A DNA stretch of 64,000 nt, from positions 197,225,325-197,289,324 of the forward strand of contig NC_133536.1 of assembly GCF_048544455.1 (NCBI RefSeq), in the 5' to 3' direction. This stretch comes from Silene latifolia (Eukaryota; Streptophyta; Magnoliopsida; Caryophyllales; Caryophyllaceae). Both the position numbers and the translations under genes were made by a program. Below the pieces are notes generated by a model. That model saw only the letters and a program-made list of their open reading frames with translations, had not been told where the DNA came from and did no database searches. Within the stretch, counting starts at the first letter, position 1. Each line of letters opens with the position of its first letter. Of the stretch, positions 45,540 to 56,389 are shown piece by piece.

Positions 45540-48335
45540 ATGTCTAGAAGGTTACAAAGTGAATTGTTACCTTTTGACCGTGAAATCGAAAGAACCTTGA
45601 CGAACAATAGGAGACTTGTTAGGAGGAATTTGAGAGGTGTTGGTGATGTTGTTCAACCCACTAGTGAGTTTGTCAATCCTTTCGCAATAGAAGGAGAAGA
45701 AAACCCATTACACAATACCCCACAAAATCCACCTACAATGCCAAAATTCTCGTCACACTCCGTACCCACCGAGGAGAATCTACCAAATGGTACTCCTACA
45801 CCGCAACATCTCACCGGAAACTTTATTGCCAAGTCCGCCTTCATCCAACTAGTTGAGAGGAGCCAATTTGGGGGGATGCCTAGTGAGGATCCTCATTCTC
45901 ATATGGAAACCTTTTGCGATTATTGTGATGCTATCTCTCAAACGGGCGTGACTCAAGACCAAATTAGATGGGTCTTATTTCCTTTTTCCTTAATCGGCAC
46001 CGCAAAGCAATGGTTGAAGGGCCTTGATAAGGCCACCCTTGGAATAGATTCTTGGAAGAAGTTGGCTCTAGCTTTCTACAAAAAATTCTACCCACCGGAA
46101 AAGACCAACATGCTAAGAGCTCAAATTACGGGTTTTAAGCAAAGGGATGAAGAGTCTTTGTATGAAGCTTGGGAGCGGTTCAAGGGAATTTGTTGCTCAT
46201 GTCCTCACCATGGACTTAGCGAATGTTTTTTGGTGCAACAATTTTGGAATGGTTTATATGAAGATTCTAGGAACATTCTCAATATGGGATCGAATAGGAT
46301 GTTCACCGAGGTTGATGACAACCAAACTTGGAGCAAAATTGAAGAAATGGCAATCCACAATTCACAATATAGTAGGCCTCGCAAGGCTACTAGAGGAGAA
46401 AAGTATGAAGTGGACACCGTTACTCAATTAGGTGCCCAACTAAGCTCCCATATCGATACAATCAACTTGAAGTTTGAACAAGCTATGGCTAGACTTGAGG
46501 AAAACTCAAAATCATCGAACCATCATGTCAATGCCATGACGGCATCCTCATCAATCCCAAGTGGGATATGTGAGAATTGTGGAACTTTGGGTCATGAACC
46601 AAGTGAGTGTAGGGGAACAACCGAACAAGTTAATGCTTTCCAAGCATACAAGAGTGGTACCCCTTATTCAAATTTTTACAATGAAAACACCAAGTTCCAT
46701 CCAAATCTCTCATACAAAAGCCAAAATGTTCAAAACCCTCAAACAACATACACTCCACCACCCATGAGAAACCAAAATCAAAGACCCTTTTACAATCAAA
46801 ACCAAGGTTACCAAAATCAAAATCCATACAATCACCAAAATGACCAAGGTTTTGATGTCCAAAAAGCGGTCCTCCAAATGCAAAAGAATCAACAAGAATT
46901 TTTCACCCAAATGCAAAAAGATAGCCAAGCAAAAGAAACCACCATCAACAACATTCTAGCTCACACCAAGATGTTGGAAACACAATTGACTCAACTAGCA
47001 TCTTCAAGCTCACAAAGACAAAAGGAGCAATTACCACCTCAAAGTAATCCCCCTAGACATGAAACGGTTAGTGCCATTCACTTGAGAAGTGGTACAAGGT
47101 ATGAAGCACCGAAGGAGCAAGTTGAGGATGAAGTTGTGGAAGCTAGTGAAAAGGAAGAAATTGTGCAAAACTCCAAAGATGGAGAATCATCAAAAGAAGA
47201 AAGTTCAAAGAAAAATGAAGACAAGGCCAAAGAGAAGGAGCCCATTGTGATTAGACTTCCTTTTCCAAGTCGTCAAGCCAAGCCCAAATTTGATGATCAA
47301 CTTGGAAAGTTCATGGAAATTGTGAAGAATTTAGAAGTCTCAATTCCTTTCACGGAATTAATCAATCACGTTCCGGCCTATGCAAAGTACATGAAAGATA
47401 TCCTCACAAAGAAGAAGTCAATCCGGAAACTTGAGACTATCGCCTTCACTAAGGTGAGTAGTGCAATACTTCAAGGGAGTTCACCTCCAAAGTTAAAGGA
47501 TCCGGGAAGCTTTTCAATACCGTGTACCATTGGCGACACGACAATCAACAAAGCCTTATGTGATCTAGGGGCTAGTGTGAGTGTCATGCCGTACTCGGTA
47601 AGTAAAAGGTTGGGAATGGGAGAGCTTAAATGCACCAACATCACACTCCAAATGGCCGATAGATCGACGAAGACACCGTTAGGGATATGGGAAGATGTCC
47701 CCGTGCGAATTGGGAAGTTTTTCATCCCGGTGGACTTTGTCATTGTTGATATGGAGGAAGATTTCAACATTCCAATCATCCTAGGAAGACCTTTCCTACA
47801 CACCGCCGGTGCGGTGATTGATGTGAAACATGGAGAGCTCACTCTAGAAGTGGGAGATGAAAGCATAACTTTTAATCTTGACAAGACTATGAGAGCTCCT
47901 CGTTTGCATGAGCCATGTTTCATGATTGATCACTATAGCCGAAAAGATGAAAGGAAGAAATCGGAACTCCAATGGAGGAAGAAAATTGAAGATGCTCCAT
48001 TCAAAGAGCAAGTAAATTGTGACAAGGAGAGCTTGCAAAGCTCATCAAAATCAACCAAGGAAGAAGAGAATGGCCTCATTGGCCAAGAGAAGAAATTGGG
48101 AGAGTTGTCTCCATCTAAGCAAGAGATTTTCAATGATCAACTCAATGAAGTTTGTGGTCTTTGGGACGACGAATTTGAAGGGATTTTTAATCCCTACATT
48201 GGACATGCCATCGATCATGATCAACAACAAGGGCCACGGTCTATTGAGGACCTCTACCATAATAATGAACAAGCTTTTGATTACTTCTTCAAGGTGTTGA
48301 GCAACATCAACAACACCTTGAACATGCCCCCTTGA
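45540..48335 (+). CDS. Athila Gag-protease
   Basis: One open frame. MSRRLQSELLPFDREIE at 45540 is the likely start; an upstream in-frame Met at 45513 adds nine residues. Retrotrans_gag domain with GMPSEDPHSHMETFCDYC, LFPFSLIGTAKQWLKGL and KFYPPEKTNMLRAQI. A zinc knuckle variant CENCGTLGHEPSEC follows, then an asparagine/glutamine-rich linker, an acidic-lysine segment (EEDEV..KEKEP) and an aspartic protease with ALCDLGASVSVMPYS and IIILGRPFLHTAGAVIDV. Length near 930 residues, and no break. The frame ends with TGA after NTLNMPP, where an autonomous Athila would continue into RT. Gag forms the particle, and the protease should cut it. Confidence 0.93.
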   Translation: MSRRLQSELLPFDREIERTLTNNRRLVRRNLRGVGDVVQPTSEFVNPFAIEGEENPLHNTPQNPPTMPKFSSHSVPTEENLPNGTPTPQHLTGNFIAKSAFIQLVERSQFGGMPSEDPHSHMETFCDYCDAISQTGVTQDQIRWVLFPFSLIGTAKQWLKGLDKATLGIDSWKKLALAFYKKFYPPEKTNMLRAQITGFKQRDEESLYEAWERFKGICCSCPHHGLSECFLVQQFWNGLYEDSRNILNMGSNRMFTEVDDNQTWSKIEEMAIHNSQYSRPRKATRGEKYEVDTVTQLGAQLSSHIDTINLKFEQAMARLEENSKSSNHHVNAMTASSSIPSGICENCGTLGHEPSECRGTTEQVNAFQAYKSGTPYSNFYNENTKFHPNLSYKSQNVQNPQTTYTPPPMRNQNQRPFYNQNQGYQNQNPYNHQNDQGFDVQKAVLQMQKNQQEFFTQMQKDSQAKETTINNILAHTKMLETQLTQLASSSSQRQKEQLPPQSNPPRHETVSAIHLRSGTRYEAPKEQVEDEVVEASEKEEIVQNSKDGESSKEESSKKNEDKAKEKEPIVIRLPFPSRQAKPKFDDQLGKFMEIVKNLEVSIPFTELINHVPAYAKYMKDILTKKKSIRKLETIAFTKVSSAILQGSSPPKLKDPGSFSIPCTIGDTTINKALCDLGASVSVMPYSVSKRLGMGELKCTNITLQMADRSTKTPLGIWEDVPVRIGKFFIPVDFVIVDMEEDFNIPIILGRPFLHTAGAVIDVKHGELTLEVGDESITFNLDKTMRAPRLHEPCFMIDHYSRKDERKKSELQWRKKIEDAPFKEQVNCDKESLQSSSKSTKEEENGLIGQEKKLGELSPSKQEIFNDQLNEVCGLWDDEFEGIFNPYIGHAIDHDQQQGPRSIEDLYHNNEQAFDYFFKVLSNINNTLNMPP

Positions 48336-49383
48336 CATCTCATCGAGAATGAGAGTTTGGTGGAGTCCTCCCTAAACCACCACTTGTAAATATTTCTAAC
48401 TCTCTAACTTACATTTAAATTCTTGTATTTCATTTTTGTCATCTTTGGATTTTTATTTACTTTGATCAAAATAATTGTCATGTAAGAGAGAAGTGAGGGA
48501 GGGACTAACAATTTCAATTGATGTGTAGTGCTTTACCTTAGTGTGGGGATGGCAATTGCCTAGGCTATCCATGCCTTAGTAGTGCCCCCACAATGAAGAA
48601 CACAAGACTTGAAAGAAAGAATGGAAGAATGATAAAGGGAATGCGCTGTGCACGTGTGGAACTGAATCCGTGTACACAGAGGAAGAATCCGAGCGGATTC
48701 CCAAGAATCCGCCCGTCTTATGCAATCCGAGCGTCCTGCAGAAAAGACGCCCGTCTTGAACTGAGCTGAATTTTGAAATTTTCTTGATCATTAAAGAATC
48801 CGAGCGGATTTCAAAATCCGCCCATCCCGAAGAATCCGTCCGTCTTGCCGTAAAGACGCCCGTCTTTGCAAAATGAGGAAAACAAGCAAATTTCTCTCGG
48901 ACGAAAATCCGTCCGTCCTCGAGCAAATCCGCCCGTCCGTGTTCAAGAAATCCGAGCGGATTGTACCAAATCCGCCCGTCTTTAGGCGAGTTTTTGCAAA
49001 GGAAGAAGAAGCAGAATCCGCACGGATTGAGCCTAATCCGCACGAATTGCCCCTGCAGTTTTGAAATTTTCGGTCTCTTTATAACCCCTCCCACCTTTAT
49101 TCATTCATTCATTCATTCATAAACACTACCCACAACATCAAAACCCTCATCCTCTCCATCATAAAAACAAAAACCCTCAACAACATTCACTAAAATCAAA
49201 TCAAACCATCCTTCCAACAACAAATTAATCACTCCTTCTTCAACAAAAATCAAAACCAAGAACAAAATCTTCAACCTTTGAGTCGATTTTTGTTTTCATA
49301 AAGGCAAAGCCTTTCACCTTCAAATCGATTTGGGCATACTACAAATTGAAGATTTTTCACTCTTTTCTTGGTTAAGCTCATCA
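48336..49383 (+). other. Spacer with AATCCGAGCGGATT repeats
   Basis: Between the two Athila frames. A block at about 48685-49040 repeats AATCCGAGCGGATT, AATCCGCCCGTC and AAGACGCCCGTC in varied order, like the block in the LTR. A TTCA run lies at 49100-49120. The short frame on the minus strand (48576-49094) is a by-product of the repeats. Probable 5' untranslated sequence or promoter for the second frame. Confidence 0.65.
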
Positions 49384-50991
49384 ATGGCAAGGACTAAGGG
49401 AGCAACAAAGGCAACAAAGGCACCAAAGGCTAAGGCACTCTCACAAAGGCAAAAGGCTCTTCAAACAAAGAAAGCTTTGGCTATGGTGGTGGTAACACCA
49501 AACTTGGAAGTGCGACAACAACAACAACCTTCTATGGGACCATCAACATCTTCTACTCCGGTAATTAATCAACTTTTGCATTATCCGGAGGTAACTTTTA
49601 TTTCCGATACCCATAGAAATACCTTTGTCAAGTTTGCTATGAAATCTATTCAATCCACCAAATTCATATGTAAAGATGCCTTGGAAAAATTGGGTGTTCT
49701 TGAACAAACAAAAGCCTTTTTCAAAGCCATGGGGTTGAAGAAATTGTTTGAAACAAAGGAATTGACATACCCCTCCCTTGTCTTGGAATTTTTAAGTTCT
49801 TTGAAAGTCACCAAAGTTGAGAATAGAGAAAATCTCGAGTTTTGTCTAGCTAATGTTAGTAGACGCATTACCTTTACGGAATTAGGTGAAATTTTGGGTC
49901 TTAGCGATGAATCGAGTTATCTTAAGCATTATGGGAAGTATGACCCCGAGCCTCTTTGGGAGGCAATCTCCGGGAAGAAATTTGAGGATTTTCATGCATG
50001 TCGTGCTCTTTTGGTCCATCATCCGGGCATAAGAGTATGCCACAAGGTTGTGGGAAATACCATAATTGCTAGGAAAGACACCAATCATTTCACAAGACTC
50101 GATTTTATTCTCCTTGAATCGGCTTTGAATATCGGAAGAATTCACACCAAGCCTTACAATTCTTTAAGGCTCTTGGTAGAAAGATGGCTTAATGTTGATA
50201 ATGGGAAGAAGGGCACGACCGTTATTGTCAATGGCGGCCTAGTCACGGTCCTAGCTAAGCACTTTGATCCTAATTTCAATATGGATAAGAAGTACAAAGC
50301 AAAGGAAGGTGGCCATCTTATTGATATGCATATTATGATTCACAAGTTCAAGTGGGTTGCCCATAACCCCCTTGACACTAAATATGGATGGTTAACTAGT
50401 GAAGCTAGATCGTTCACCTTGCCCTCGAAGATTTGTCGCCTAAGCGTCCACCGGACCAATTATCTACTTCCCCTTTCCGAAGAAGCCGAGTATATCATTC
50501 AACAACAAAAGGGTGATCTTGAAATCCCCTCCTCTTCCATTGTCATACCACCTTACCCCTTTGAGTATGAAGAGTTCAAGCCGGAAGGAATTGAAATTGG
50601 GAAAGACTATGTGACTCTTCTCATGCAAGCAATGCACAAGCAAGCCCATGAAGATCGGAAAAATGCGTATTTGGCTCAATATCCACCCCTCCTACATCTA
50701 GCTAGGCAAGGACTCCTTGATCCATCTTGTCCTTTGCCTAGTTGGGCGGATAGAGAAGTCTTATTTCCGGGTGCATCTAGGGACGTGGTGGGAGACAATG
50801 AGGTTGTTGGAAATGATGAAGAAGTTGGTGATAATATTGAGGAAGATGCAAGTGAAGATGGAGAAAGAAATGGTGAAGATGATGATGAGGAAGATGAGGA
50901 AGAAAGTGAAGAAGCAAATGACAAGGAAAGTGGCAATGTGACCACTTCTCATGAGGGAAGTGATGATGATGATAGCATGATGGAAGACTAG
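49384..50991 (+). CDS. Athila ORF (retrotransposon ORF-1 type protein)
   Basis: About 535 residues from MARTKGATKATKAPKAKA (the likely start; an upstream Met at 49330 is in frame). The basic, Ala/Lys-rich N-terminus resembles a nuclear-targeting or nucleic-acid-binding tail. The middle matches the family annotated as Arabidopsis retrotransposon ORF-1 / Athila: ITFTELGEILGL, RIHTKPYNSLRLLVERWL, SARSF-like EARSFTLPSKICRL. The C-terminus is strongly acidic (runs of D and E from about residue 480), ending DDDDSMMED. No break. Function unknown; in autonomous Athila elements a related frame lies downstream of pol where an envelope gene would be, but here it follows the protease directly. Confidence 0.85.
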   Translation: MARTKGATKATKAPKAKALSQRQKALQTKKALAMVVVTPNLEVRQQQQPSMGPSTSSTPVINQLLHYPEVTFISDTHRNTFVKFAMKSIQSTKFICKDALEKLGVLEQTKAFFKAMGLKKLFETKELTYPSLVLEFLSSLKVTKVENRENLEFCLANVSRRITFTELGEILGLSDESSYLKHYGKYDPEPLWEAISGKKFEDFHACRALLVHHPGIRVCHKVVGNTIIARKDTNHFTRLDFILLESALNIGRIHTKPYNSLRLLVERWLNVDNGKKGTTVIVNGGLVTVLAKHFDPNFNMDKKYKAKEGGHLIDMHIMIHKFKWVAHNPLDTKYGWLTSEARSFTLPSKICRLSVHRTNYLLPLSEEAEYIIQQQKGDLEIPSSSIVIPPYPFEYEEFKPEGIEIGKDYVTLLMQAMHKQAHEDRKNAYLAQYPPLLHLARQGLLDPSCPLPSWADREVLFPGASRDVVGDNEVVGNDEEVGDNIEEDASEDGERNGEDDDEEDEEESEEANDKESGNVTTSHEGSDDDDSMMED

Positions 50992-52928
50992 CAAGCCTTG
51001 GAGACTCCTACACTCCCATGGTTTGTCTATATCTCTTTGTATTTTATTTCATTTTGATCATTGTTGGTTTAGTCCTAGCAACATCAAAGGACTCACACCT
51101 CGGTACCATTGAGGTGTTCTTATTCTATTGTTCCCATTTGTAAAATCCAAAATGACAAACTAGTTTCATGCATAGCATAGTGTGTGCATGAACTATACCC
51201 ATCCTTGGACATTAGCAATAGTGTCTTCCTTGGTTTGGGGAAGTTAATGCATACGCAACGGGAGGTAATCTAAATTATCCTCTCCGTCATAACAAAAACC
51301 ATGCATCATGTAGTGTAGCTTAGTGTAGATTGCATTTAGTATAGAAATCATGCATCATCTTTGCATAATTTCCATCATTTTGGCCATTGAGGACAATGCC
51401 CATATTAGTGTGGGGATGGGAATTCTAACATTTAACTCTTATTCAAAAAACCCATAAAAATTGAAAAAAATTGAAAAACCCAAAAACAAGTTCATTTCCT
51501 TTGTAGTTTAGACTTGTATATATTGTCTTGTATATATTGTGTTTGTTTTATCCTTGTTCACAGTGATTGACTACGCCACATCCGAGACATGAGGATATTG
51601 AAGACCGCATGGTATGATCTTTCCAATCTCCTTTTTCCTCTTTATGTTAATGACTATGTGACTTTATTTTGATTGATGCGGTAAAACAATGTGAATCTAG
51701 GACTTGCATTTAGATTATATGGCATATTAGTTGGTAGAATCATATGCATTAGGATGTTTATATGTTAGTTGCATCATGGCATGTAGTTTGCATGTTAGAA
51801 AATTTTGCGAAACCGTCTATTTGGGAAGCTTGACAAGTGTATATAGGCCCTAGTAGATGCTTTTTCTTCTTAAGACTTTGCTTGTTAGAATGCTTGTAAA
51901 ACACCCTAGGACGTGTCATGCTAGTATCCTTTGACCCATGGTTTAAGGCCGAGTCAAGAGTACCTTGTGGTGTGATAACTCCTTGGCTACCGTTTATTCC
52001 AAGGTGACCCTTGAAACCATGCATCCATCATTCATCCATGTTCTACCATATATTTTGTCAACAAAAGGGAATGGGCACAAAAAGAAATCAATTTGAGTTC
52101 AATGAAATGAAAAATGAAAGAAAGTTTGTAAAAAAAATGCATTAAATGAAAAGAGGAGCAAAAATAGAACTCCTAAAGCTTCAAACATAAGCCACCCTCA
52201 CTACATATGGGGTGACTTTGAAAATGTTCAAAAGAAATGCAAAGAAAAGTTGAAAGTTGTCAAGTATTGAAATGCCAAAAATCAAAAAGAAATGGCAAGA
52301 AAGTGTTCTCAAATGTCAAATGCCACAAGAAATTGGGGGGAAAAACAACAACAAAGCAAACTCCCAAAATGAAACTCAAATATCTATTGATCCCTTTATC
52401 TATCATATCCATTTTTGTGCATGGTAGAGAGGGGACAACCCTTCTTCTTGTCTAGGCAAGAGGGGGAATTCCGCGATCCTCCAGTGTTTCTAACACCATA
52501 GGGAGTCTACTCTTGACAAAAGCATTTAACGATTGAGGACAAAGGTACCCTAGCTTGACACATCTTGGAGGTGATTTATTGGTATCCTTCTAGGCTTAGT
52601 AGTTTGAACAAATTGCATCTATGAAGGATTGTGTACCCTTGAATTGCTTCCCTTGTAGATAATTTCCGCCACTTAGATGAGGAAAGTGGCTATTCTTTTT
52701 GTAGATGCATCCATTATGTGTTTTTGTGTGCTTAATGTTTGGATGTGTCACCATTTTGGCAAGACCCGCCTTGCCTTGCAAGAAGGCATCCTACCTCATG
52801 GTTGTCTTGTTGTGAGTTGAAGGGGCGGAGTGAGACCCGCTAATTGTCTCATATCGGCTATATTATTAGGATAGGTTAGTATTGGTCCTAGTCTTTGTCA
52901 CCTCTTTACTCGGGACGAGCAAAGGTTC
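50992..52928 (+). other. Athila 3' untranslated region
   Basis: About 1.9 kb. Short frames (51758-52024 minus, 52237-52455 plus, 52596-52781 minus) have no features. It seems to have replaced or lost the RT-integrase region. GTGTGGGGATGG occurs at 51411-51422 and also at 48541-48552 after the gag frame, so both frames are followed by similar sequence. Confidence 0.6.
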
Positions 52929-52942
52929 GGTTTGGGGATATT
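52929..52942 (+). promoter_or_regulatory. Athila polypurine tract region
   Basis: GGTTTGGGGATATT immediately before the right LTR; the GGGGATA core is typical of this lineage. Confidence 0.7.
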
Positions 52943-54696
52943 TGATGTGACCATAATTGGCGCATATTTAGCCCCCGAATTAGCCTTGTTTCCATGCTTT
53001 TTAGTGCTTATTTGGGTCATTTCTTATCTTTAGTTCTTTGTTTTGCATATTCTTTGAGATTTTGATCCCTTGGTAGGAAAGGAGTAAGAGTCTTGCATTT
53101 TCATGGCAAAACAAGACTAAATTGATCGAATTCAATGACCAAGCATCAAGGAGAGACAAGATTAGAAGGCCTTTGTACATATCATAGTAGAAGAGCAATG
53201 TTGAGGAAAGATCCTTGAGTCCCCAAGGAAATCCCCAAGGAATTTATGAAGAAAAGGGAAGAAAAGAAGAAGTTACTATGCTGACTGACAATCCGAGCGG
53301 ATTGTCAACAATCCGTCCGTCCAGCCCCTGCACAATCCGAGCGTCCCGTGCCAGAATCCGCTCGGATTCCCCTCAACAATCCGACCGATTCCCCGAATCC
53401 GCTCGGATTCCATCGCCAAATCCGGCCGTCCCGACCTTATTCCGCCCGGATTTCTTCACAAAGACGGATTGTCTTCTTCAAGCTACGAAAAGAGAAGCCC
53501 TTCTCTCAGAAAATACCGGGTCCTCCTTGCTCAACTTAAAAAGTGTAATTACTAGTTTAGCCCTTAGTTAACCCTAATGCATCCTCCCTAATTTTCACTA
53601 TAAATACCTCATTAGGCTAATTATAGGAGCATGTTCTTCTTATCAATAATTAGTGTAGTTAATATCAATCAAATCTCTCTTTAATATTGTAATCAAGTAT
53701 TAATCAAGTTTTAATCCAAGTTTTAGTTCTTTAATCTCTCTCTTGTTCATCCTTTATTTTGGGTAATTGAAGATTATTTGGGTTATTATTGGGAGATTGA
53801 CAACCTCTCAATCTAGCATTCAAGTACTTCTATTATTCTTGCTTTATTATTGGAATCATTAGTAGGTATAATCTCTTAATCCCTTTTTAATTATTGTTAA
53901 TTACTTTCATTTATTCATCATGTTTCATATTGTTAGTATGATTGACAACCTTGCTAGCATGATCAACATGATAATGAGTGAGTAGTCTCTTAGCTAGGGT
54001 TAATGGGTGATTACGGGAAACCAACATGGGGAATGATTCATTCTTAAATTAATATGCTTTCATGTTTTATTTGCTTGCTTGTTTTGATCTCAACTCATGC
54101 ACATGTTATATTTGATGAAATGCTAAGCCTATGAATCCTTGCATTTACTATCATCTCCTATCTTTTCAATGAGACTTGTAAGACATAACCCAACTCGAGT
54201 CTCATTAGACCATGCATGTTGTTGAGTAGGGAAGATTAAGTCGACTTGTAGGTGTTGTACAATCTAATCGATTCGGCTCCGGGACCCAAACTTTCCTAGG
54301 ATTGTAAGATATAACCCAACTCAATCCATCACAACAATAATTGCTTGCTTATAATTTGAGAACATGTTTGTATGATCATATCCCATGATTCCCCTATGAT
54401 CCCATGACACCCTAGTGCCTTTAATCAATTGTTTACACCCCTTTTTATTCATCTTGCTTGTTTATTTTCATTGTTATTCTAGTTTAGTAACCTTCTACAT
54501 CAACCCAATTTGTGACACCCCTTAGACACCGCTAGTTACAATAGAAATCTCATTTCAACTCCCGTCCCTTGAGATCCGACCTTTACTTGCCTCTTTACTA
54601 ATTGTAGAGTTGCTTGTTAAGCTATAAATTGTGTTTTGATTCGACCGTGACCAACGACCACATCTTAATTTGTGAACACCTAGCGGGATCGCATCA
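52943..54696 (+). repeat. Athila right LTR
   Basis: TGATGTGACC...GGATCGCATCA, 1754 bp. Differs from the left LTR mainly within the palindrome cluster (53285-53465) and at scattered single bases. Confidence 0.92.
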
Positions 54697-54698
54697 TA

Positions 54699-54905
54699 TT
54701 GATGCTTGGTCATTGAATTCGATCAATTTAGTCTTGTTTTGCAATGAAAATGCAAGATTCTTACTCCTTTCCTACCAAGGGATCAAAATCTCAAAGAATA
54801 TGCAAAACAAAGAACTAAAGATAAGAAATGACCCAAATAAGCACTAAAAAGCATGGAAACAAGGCTAATTCGGGGGCTAAATATGCGCCAATTATGGTCA
54901 CATCA
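54699..54905 (-). repeat. Inverted fragment of the Athila LTR start
   Basis: The reverse complement of the first 207 or so bases of the LTR (43644-43850), attached to the right LTR by two bases. The junction reads GCATCA-TAT-TGATGC, a 6-bp inverted repeat with a 3-base centre. It ends in CACATCA, directly against the target duplication GTAGG. Confidence 0.92.
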
Positions 54906-55414
54906 GTAGGACAACTTTTTGTGACAACGTAATGGAGTCCTAAATGTTTAATAACATTCGGTGCAAGGTCGTGGATAGGACATCCATTGTGTTCCTAGAG
55001 TCGATTCTTTTGACTATCGATTGTCTCTTGAGATTAAGGCAGTTTTTGGGTGACTTTGGTTTCTTTCTCACGGTCTGCCGTAACTGGAGGCTAAGTAGAT
55101 TTTTTCTGGGTCATTTCATACTGTGCTTACATCTGCAGGATTCGAGTTGAGGAAAATATCCAACCCTTATCAGGTATAGTTATTTCTCAGGGCCACTCGA
55201 GGAGTTGTAACTGAAATGCATGGCCATGCTCGAATGTTGATTCGTTTATCAGTTAAGTTACTCTCTAGTCGGGGAAACCACTCTTGATAATGATCGCTTG
55301 TAAAATACGACCTTTGTGAATACGGATTTGCAAATTGTTTTACATTGAGTAGGAGAAATTTTAGGATATGAGAATCGGTTATCGCACATACACTTGTGAG
55401 GACAAGTGGGAGTT
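54906..55414 (+). other. Copia-2 3' untranslated sequence and polypurine tract
   Basis: Continues from 43643. Shares GAGTCGATTCTTTTGACTA and CTCAGGGCCACTCGAGGAG with Copia-1 (8394 and 8581). It ends in GGACAAGTGGGAGTT, the polypurine tract before the LTR. Confidence 0.8.
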
Positions 55415-56389
55415 TGTTGGAGCTTGTGTCCTCCACAAATTAGTGTGATAACATTTGTAAATCTCTTACAGGTTCACAAGGGTATACTTCGTATATTTAA
55501 TCAGTTGATTAACGTTTACCTAATAACGGTTGGCTTGCTAAAAAGTTTGACGTTATTATCATACAGATGGCGGTGATCAACTGGTCCCTAAAGGTCACAC
55601 CTATAGGATGTGTTTGAGAGATGTGGTTATAGAAATATGATCACATTGATGCCTAATATGACTAAACAGTTAGTCAATGTGTTGATGAGACAATTATTTA
55701 ATGAATATTAAATAATATTAGTTGAAACGAATTAACTGTCAATTCGTAAATTGAATATAATAAGTTATATTTAATAAAATGTATGTAATGTTAGCTTGGA
55801 CGAATTAATCTGTTAATTCGTAATTAAATGTAATCAGTTATATTTAATATCAACAAGATGAATGTGTCATAGTGGTAATAGTGAGGGTACACAAACCAAG
55901 AGGTCATGGGTTCGATCCTCACTAGATGACAATTGAACACATTTTATACATTTTTGGAATAACCAAAAATAAGGAGACCATACTCCTTATTTCGGTTATG
56001 TGGGCCGAATTAGGGAAGATTATATCTCCCTAATTCACTCCAATATTTCGGTTACAATAAGAAGAAAAGGGTGATCATTATTCTACCCTAATTCTCTTTT
56101 AACCTAGCCTCCTCTCTCATCAGAAAAACACAAAAAAACAACCTAAATTTTTACAGAAAATTTGGATCGATTCTAGCATTATCAAAGGGCATATCTCATA
56201 TCGTCTTGGGTGCAACTAATAGGCGAATATCAATTTTGATATTGTTCTTAGGCCGTTTTGCTAGGACCGACGGTTATTTCTGAATCCTTTACTTTTGTTT
56301 ATGTATTTTATTTTATGACTAGTGATCGTCTTCATTAAATTCGTTATAATCCTTGTATAATAAGGGAAGTATACAGATTATTTCTCACA
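55415..56389 (+). repeat. Copia-2 3' LTR
   Basis: Starts TGTTGGAGCTTGTGTCCTCC, near-identical to the Copia-1 LTR start, and probably ends TTTCTCACA at 56389. About 975 bp, shorter than the Copia-1 LTRs. The right edge is inferred only from TG...CA. It contains a tRNA-like block at 55866-55930. Confidence 0.7.
55866..55930 (+). ncRNA. tRNA-like block inside the Copia-2 LTR
   Basis: Contains GGTTCGATCC (55909-55918), a perfect match to the RNA polymerase III B box, and an A-box-like TAGTGGTAATAG at 55870. The outer ends GTCAT and ATGAC pair like an acceptor stem, and the T-arm pairs at four of five positions. At 65 bases it is shorter than a tRNA, and no usable anticodon arm was made out. It is probably a tRNA-derived or SINE-head segment fixed in the LTR, not a working tRNA gene. 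The Copia-1 LTR lacks it. Confidence 0.5.

Larger units (their letters stand above)
43644..54905 (+). mobile_element. Athila-lineage Ty3/gypsy element, no pol, inverted LTR end
   Basis: The whole insertion is flanked by GTAGG (43639-43643 and 54906-54910). The order is LTR, Athila primer site, gag-protease frame, Athila-specific frame, 3' untranslated region, LTR, then an inverted piece of the LTR start. RT, RNase H and integrase are absent. The two LTRs are nearly identical, so the insertion is recent. Both outer ends of the inserted block are the same LTR start (TGATGTGACC outward). Confidence 0.9.
36600..56389 (+). mobile_element. Copia-2: decayed Ty1/copia gag-pol element, interrupted twice
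   Basis: Leader (about 36600-39345), gag-pol (39346-43362), 3' untranslated sequence and polypurine tract (to 55414), and one LTR (55415-56389). A solo LTR (37658-39028) and an Athila element (43644-54905) are inserted, each with a 5-bp target duplication. The left boundary is approximate, and the 5' LTR seems to be deleted. It is related to Copia-1 in leader, gag and 3' end, but its LTR is shorter and diverged. Confidence 0.75.

Noticed and set aside
47471..47923. Minus-strand frame opposite the Athila protease
   Set aside because: Shadow of the gag-protease frame; no own features.
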